Assembly: GCA_011056555.1 (NCBI GenBank)
Contig: DSEQ01000007.1
Location: forward strand, 1 to 64,000
Length of the DNA stretch: 64,000 nt
DNA from: Candidatus Zixiibacteriota bacterium
GTDB lineage: Bacteria > Zixibacteria > MSB-5A5 > JAABVY01
Reading direction: 5' to 3'
Of this stretch, positions 60,409 to 64,000 are shown one piece after another. The notes beneath the pieces are model-generated. The model had not been told where the DNA came from and searched no databases. It was given only the letters and a program-made list of their open reading frames with translations. A program made the translations under genes and the position numbers. The stretch's first letter is position 1. Every line of letters begins with the position of its first letter.

Positions 60409-62471
60409 CCACCAAGGCGAACAATTCCACATACATGGCTGAAATTGAGGACATGATTGTGCCGGGCGGAGCGGAAAACCAGACTATCAGTCATATAATT
60501 TATAATCAGTTCAAGAAAAATCTGGAAAGCGGCTACTTCATCATGCCCGATGATTCTCCCTATGCCGAAATATTTGAAGACATGGATTTTAGTCCGCCCC
60601 TGCAAGAGTGCACATTTGTAAGCCGGACGGAATATCATGAGCTCATCCGCAGGGTGGGCCTGCATGAAAATGCGTTTTTCCTGCCCTATGAGGATTTTGA
60701 TCTGGCCTTGAAACTGAAATTCATGCCTGGTTTTCCGGAATCGGCTCTGGGAGCGGATAATCTTATTCCCTTGAACAATTATATCCGCACATACCTGGGC
60801 AAAATAATTAAGGCCTACACGGTCTACCTGAATGTGCTGAACCATCTGAGCCAGATGATGCTCACGAGCGTGGAGATAGAGACGATTTTTCCGGTTTTGG
60901 TGAAGGAACTCAAGAAGCTGGTCAATTTCAGTCACATGTCACTCGTAACCTATCACCCGGACTTCGAATCTTTTCGGCTCGAGGCTGAATACGACGATCA
61001 GAATGATGCCTGCAGTTTCAAGAAGCAGTTCATAAAATTGAGCGAGACCAGCCTGGCCGGACTATTATCAAAAAAGAAGGCCTTTATCGCATCGTTGAAA
61101 GATATAGGCCAGGGAGTGGTGGCACAAAGAATGTTCCGGATGGGCTACCAGTCTTTTTTGTTCAGTCCGATTTATGATAAGGGCGAACTGCTGGCAAGCC
61201 TGAATCTGGCTACAAGAGATGTCGATGCTTACGATGACAGGCATATTAAGCTGCTATCGAAGGTCTGCGGTGTTACCGGAGGTGCACTGAAGTCAGCGGT
61301 AAATCACAGCCACCTGCAGCAGTTGATGAATGACTATGACAATGCCAGGAAACATTTCATGCAGCTCGAAAAATCGCGCAATTTTATCGATATAACCCGG
61401 GGCGTCCTGCATGCCTTTAACAATCACCTGGCTCTGATAATGGGCCGGGCCCAGATTTTGAGGCAGTTCAGCGGCGATGTCATCAAGCTGGAAACTGCCC
61501 GTAAGGGTTTGGATATTATTCTCAATGCCTCCACCCAGGCCTCGAACCAGATAGCTGAACTGCAAAAATATGCCCGCCTCAGGCCTGATGACGATCCGGA
61601 CCTGATTCAGTTTAAGGGACTGATCGAGGAAATAATCGAGCTCTCCATGCCCCGCTGGAAGGCGATTGCCCATGGGGTCATAGAATTCAGGCTCAATATC
61701 GATACCCAGCTGGTGATAAAGGGCTACCGCAAAAAGATCAAGGAAGCGCTGATCAACATTCTTATGAATGCGGTCGAGGCCGAGGAGGAGCATGGGGGCG
61801 AAATCTCAATAAGCGCGCGCGCGGAAGGCGACATGGCCGTAATCTGTATCAAAGACCAGGGCAAGGGAATAGAAAAAGATGCCATACCGAGGGTATTCAA
61901 TCCATTTTACACGACCAAACCCGATGGGACGGGGCTGGGGCTGGCGGTGAGTTATAGAATTATCAAGGAACATTCCGGTAGGCTGGAAATAGAAAGCAGT
62001 CCCGGTAAGGGAACCGCTGTTACCATCACGCTTCCGCTTAAAATCAGGAAGACTGAGAGCAGTTTTGGGAATTCGGATTCCAGATTAATCAAGAACATTG
62101 TGGTTGTGGACCAGAACCGCATCCGCAGGAACCTGCTTTCAAATCTGCTGCAAAATTTGAAGTTGAAAGTAAAATCTGCTAAATCGCTCGCCTCTGTGGA
62201 CGGCATAATAGCTGAGGAAAAGCCGGATTTGGTTATCCTGGATGATGAACTTGAGGAGGTAAATCCGGTGGAGTATTTTGCCATGATTAAGACCAGGCTG
62301 CCGGAAATTCGTACCTGCCTTGTCAGCGTCTCAGCCAGACCTGATGAGCAGAAGCGCCTGAAAGAACAGGGAGTTGACGCCATACTAACCAAGCCCTTCG
62401 AACAGGGCCAGATCAGGGAAACCATCGACCGGCTTTGCAGAACCGCGCCGAGCAAGCAGCCTTCGGAATAG
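60405..62471 (+). CDS. Hybrid histidine kinase: GAF - DHp - HATPase - receiver
   Basis: A 688-residue soluble protein. Residues 1-140 are an unrecognised N-terminal domain. A GAF domain lies at about 145-300 ('ELKKLVNFSHMSLVTYHPDF'). The dimerisation helix is 'DITRGVLHAFNNHLALIMGR', with His336 as the phospho-acceptor. The ATPase shows 'KEALINILMNAVEAEEEHGG' (N box), 'CIKDQGKGIEKDAIPRVFNP' (G1) and 'FYTTKPDGTGLGLAVSYRII' (F and G2 boxes). A receiver follows at 563-680: 'NIVVVDQNRIRRNLLSNLL', Asp613 in 'LVILDDELEE', and the Lys in 'ILTKPF'. The acidic pair at the start is D-Q instead of D-D. It is translationally coupled to the sensor upstream. No output regulator is nearby. Confidence 0.87.
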   Translation: MTTKANNSTYMAEIEDMIVPGGAENQTISHIIYNQFKKNLESGYFIMPDDSPYAEIFEDMDFSPPLQECTFVSRTEYHELIRRVGLHENAFFLPYEDFDLALKLKFMPGFPESALGADNLIPLNNYIRTYLGKIIKAYTVYLNVLNHLSQMMLTSVEIETIFPVLVKELKKLVNFSHMSLVTYHPDFESFRLEAEYDDQNDACSFKKQFIKLSETSLAGLLSKKKAFIASLKDIGQGVVAQRMFRMGYQSFLFSPIYDKGELLASLNLATRDVDAYDDRHIKLLSKVCGVTGGALKSAVNHSHLQQLMNDYDNARKHFMQLEKSRNFIDITRGVLHAFNNHLALIMGRAQILRQFSGDVIKLETARKGLDIILNASTQASNQIAELQKYARLRPDDDPDLIQFKGLIEEIIELSMPRWKAIAHGVIEFRLNIDTQLVIKGYRKKIKEALINILMNAVEAEEEHGGEISISARAEGDMAVICIKDQGKGIEKDAIPRVFNPFYTTKPDGTGLGLAVSYRIIKEHSGRLEIESSPGKGTAVTITLPLKIRKTESSFGNSDSRLIKNIVVVDQNRIRRNLLSNLLQNLKLKVKSAKSLASVDGIIAEEKPDLVILDDELEEVNPVEYFAMIKTRLPEIRTCLVSVSARPDEQKRLKEQGVDAILTKPFEQGQIRETIDRLCRTAPSKQPSE

Positions 62472-62632
62472 TATGACCATCCACTAATCCGTTGACAATC
62501 TGCTGAATACGCACCTCAATTAAACCAAAACATTAATTCCCGCTGCAGTTATATCTTGCCATCAAATTCAATTTGATGTATATTAAATGGTAGCTTTACT
62601 ACTGGCTTGACCTGAACTTTATAATTATTTAA

Positions 62633-62661
62633 TTGACAAGAAGATATAACATCAATATTTT
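62633..62661 (+). promoter_or_regulatory. Candidate sigma-70 promoter for the last gene
   Basis: TTGACA at 62633-62638 and TATTTT at 62656-62661 with a 17-base spacer, about 70 bases before the predicted TTG start at 62736. The rest of 62472-62632 is AT-rich with no gene visible. Confidence 0.5.
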
Positions 62662-62735
62662 TGCATAGCTGACAGAATTATTGAGATAAAATTGTGTGTG
62701 TATTAATTTAATGTCTTTAAAGGAGTTGCGCTGTA

Positions 62736-64000
62736 TTGTCAAGTAGATTTGGGCTGCTAATCATCTTAGCCTTGGTAATATTCTCTCCATCGAGTATCTG
62801 CGCACAGATAATCTATGGAGGGGAATCATACAGTCTCGAGGAGTGGGATCAGGTTGCCCCTGGTCTTGCCGGGGAGAAGACCGCTCTGTCGCCGGTTGAC
62901 AGTATTGTCAATAACTTGGAGATAGGAGTAGTAGGTGAGATCGATAACCATACCTTGAGTTTCATACAAACAGATTCGGTGATGTATCCAAAGAGCCGAG
63001 CCATAATCACATTTCCTGATGGTTTTGATATTACGACATTCACAAAAATAAGGTATGATGATAATGATATAAACAGCATTAATCTGGTAATTGACACAAC
63101 TGTCATTTCTGATAACACTTTCCTTATATATTTTGCCGATTCCGGATCTATTCCAGTTGCGGGAAGCCTGGTCGGGATAGATATGGAGGGAATCACAAAC
63201 GAAACAGAAAGCGGATCCTATCAACTGATTCTGACATTAACAGACAGCACCGGTGTGGTTACAGCGGGACCTAATTTCAGTCAGCCTTTTTTGCTCTCGC
63301 CGGGAGAGCTGAATTCTATAGAAGTCGATCCCTCGACATTACAGGAAATCTATGCCGGTGATTTTTTTCAATTCGATTGTTTATGTTCCGACAGCTTTAA
63401 CAACGCATTGGAGTGTCCTGAGGAAACTTGGTATCTTGATGATCCGGCCGGAGAGATAGATTCAACCGGTTTGTTTTTAGCAAAATATACTGGTTTCAAT
63501 GATTTCAAAGCAAAATGCGATGCCGGTGGAATTACGGCCGAATCGGGTTCGCTCTATGTGCTGGCAGGTGATCCGGTTAGATTCAATATGGACGGGCTTC
63601 CGGATACGACGATTGTGGCCGGTAAGATACTTGATAGCTCAGTCCATGTCATAGTAGAGGACCTGTATGGAAACGAAGTAGGACGCTATAGAGGTGCCGC
63701 ATGGTTCGAGAGTTCCGACACTGCGGCCGAACTTCTATACGATTCGATCAACAAGTATTCGTTTAATGAGGTGGATGATGGGCAAAAGTACTTCCCTGAT
63801 TCTGCCTTCATATTCCACACCGCCGGGCAGCAAACGATCCGGATTACGGATGGGTCGATATCCTCTGAGTATAAATATATAGTAGTTAAGCCGGACATCG
63901 CTGCCCACATAACCGTGCAAGATCCATCCGATACCGTTACGGCCGGAGAGAATTTCCTGATACAGATTACCAGCCTCACTGATGTTTCCGGCAATCTGCT
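62736..64000 (+). CDS. Exported Ig-like repeat protein, N-terminal part (runs off the right edge)
   Basis: A frame open from TTG at 62736 to the window end (421 codons). GGAG lies ten bases before the TTG. The product begins MSSRFGLLIILALVIFSPSS followed by ICAQ, a clear signal peptide. 'SRAIITFPDGFDI' and 'FADSGSIPVAGSLVGIDMEG' belong to an N-terminal beta domain. Ig-like modules of the filamin/invasin kind follow, with 'ELNSIEVDPSTLQEIYAGDF', 'DPVRFNMDGLPDTTIVAGKI' and 'AHITVQDPSDTVTAGENFLI'. Such long repeat proteins in this lineage usually end in a type IX sorting domain, which would lie beyond the edge. The frame had no stop in a codon-by-codon reading. Confidence 0.82.
   Translation, partial: MSSRFGLLIILALVIFSPSSICAQIIYGGESYSLEEWDQVAPGLAGEKTALSPVDSIVNNLEIGVVGEIDNHTLSFIQTDSVMYPKSRAIITFPDGFDITTFTKIRYDDNDINSINLVIDTTVISDNTFLIYFADSGSIPVAGSLVGIDMEGITNETESGSYQLILTLTDSTGVVTAGPNFSQPFLLSPGELNSIEVDPSTLQEIYAGDFFQFDCLCSDSFNNALECPEETWYLDDPAGEIDSTGLFLAKYTGFNDFKAKCDAGGITAESGSLYVLAGDPVRFNMDGLPDTTIVAGKILDSSVHVIVEDLYGNEVGRYRGAAWFESSDTAAELLYDSINKYSFNEVDDGQKYFPDSAFIFHTAGQQTIRITDGSISSEYKYIVVKPDIAAHITVQDPSDTVTAGENFLIQITSLTDVSGNL

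Overview
The window looks like a mid-GC chromosomal segment of an uncultured bacterium of the Fibrobacteres-Chlorobi-Bacteroidetes (FCB) side of the tree, most like the Zixibacteria or a neighbouring candidate phylum. The reasons are: several very large exported proteins ending in the 'NPFNP ... GIYFYR ... KM.L.K' type of C-terminal sorting domain used by type IX secretion; cohesin-like plus dockerin-like modules on the same chains; many exported Cys-rich beta-repeat proteins; and a complete bacterial 16S rRNA gene that stands alone with its own terminator. The phylum call is inference; the 16S gene at 39386-40913 is the decisive test.

Layout. 1-4300: a truncated lipoprotein gene, a DUF1801 protein, a YjbQ-mtnA pair, an ArsR repressor and an exported YceI-like protein. 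4300-15840: two giant sorted surface proteins (4786 and 10924), each behind a near-consensus sigma-70 promoter and a leader of 200-270 nt, with a UbiB-type kinase and a RecB-like nuclease between them. 15840-21030: a 23-residue membrane peptide gene, an exported protein plus TPR lipoprotein operon, an alkA-ogt alkylation repair operon and an M29 aminopeptidase. 21040-23810: a repeat-rich accessory patch with a signal peptidase homologue lacking its catalytic Ser, an IS3 remnant and a beta-propeller lipoprotein. 23820-34110: an exported protein, an ABC exporter pair, a lone pilin, an exported glycosyltransferase-like protein, DinB, a DMT transporter, a decayed small gene and a 917-residue sorted repeat protein. 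34140-38610: CPBP protease, radical SAM protein, a two-gene operon of sigma-region-4-like and ribbon-helix-helix proteins, an RsmD-like methyltransferase, a GNAT acetyltransferase, a HEPN-like protein and tRNA-Thr. 38610-41050: the unlinked 16S gene. 41200-44300: an AT-rich accessory island that opens with a putative abortive-infection membrane protein. 44380-47370: archaeal-type apgM and a predicted methyltransferase, then a REP-associated tyrosine transposase between two direct copies of a double-hairpin element. 47530-54220: tRNA-His directly upstream of hisS, an MBL hydrolase, an acyl-CoA carboxylase beta subunit, and small exported or membrane proteins among repeats. 54220-58240: an acyl-CoA dehydrogenase / exported protein / methylmalonyl-CoA mutase B12 subunit operon, then efp and an RNase HIII-like gene. 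58350-62470: a two-gene GAF sensor / hybrid histidine kinase operon. 62736-end: the start of another exported Ig-like protein.

How things fit. The carboxylase, acyl-CoA dehydrogenase and methylmalonyl-CoA mutase subunit point to propionyl-CoA/methylmalonyl-CoA metabolism. The sorted proteins point to a built cell surface, although no type IX machinery is in the window. Intergenic DNA is rich in palindromic repeats, several bounded by GGGTGCC/GGCACCC, that may be moved by the RAYT transposase. The most interesting items are the atypical tRNA-His paired with an alphaproteobacterial-type HisRS, the serine-less signal peptidase homologue, the RAYT/double-hairpin family, the sigma-like/zinc/RHH operon, the non-canonical EF-P loop, and the split sensor kinase pair.
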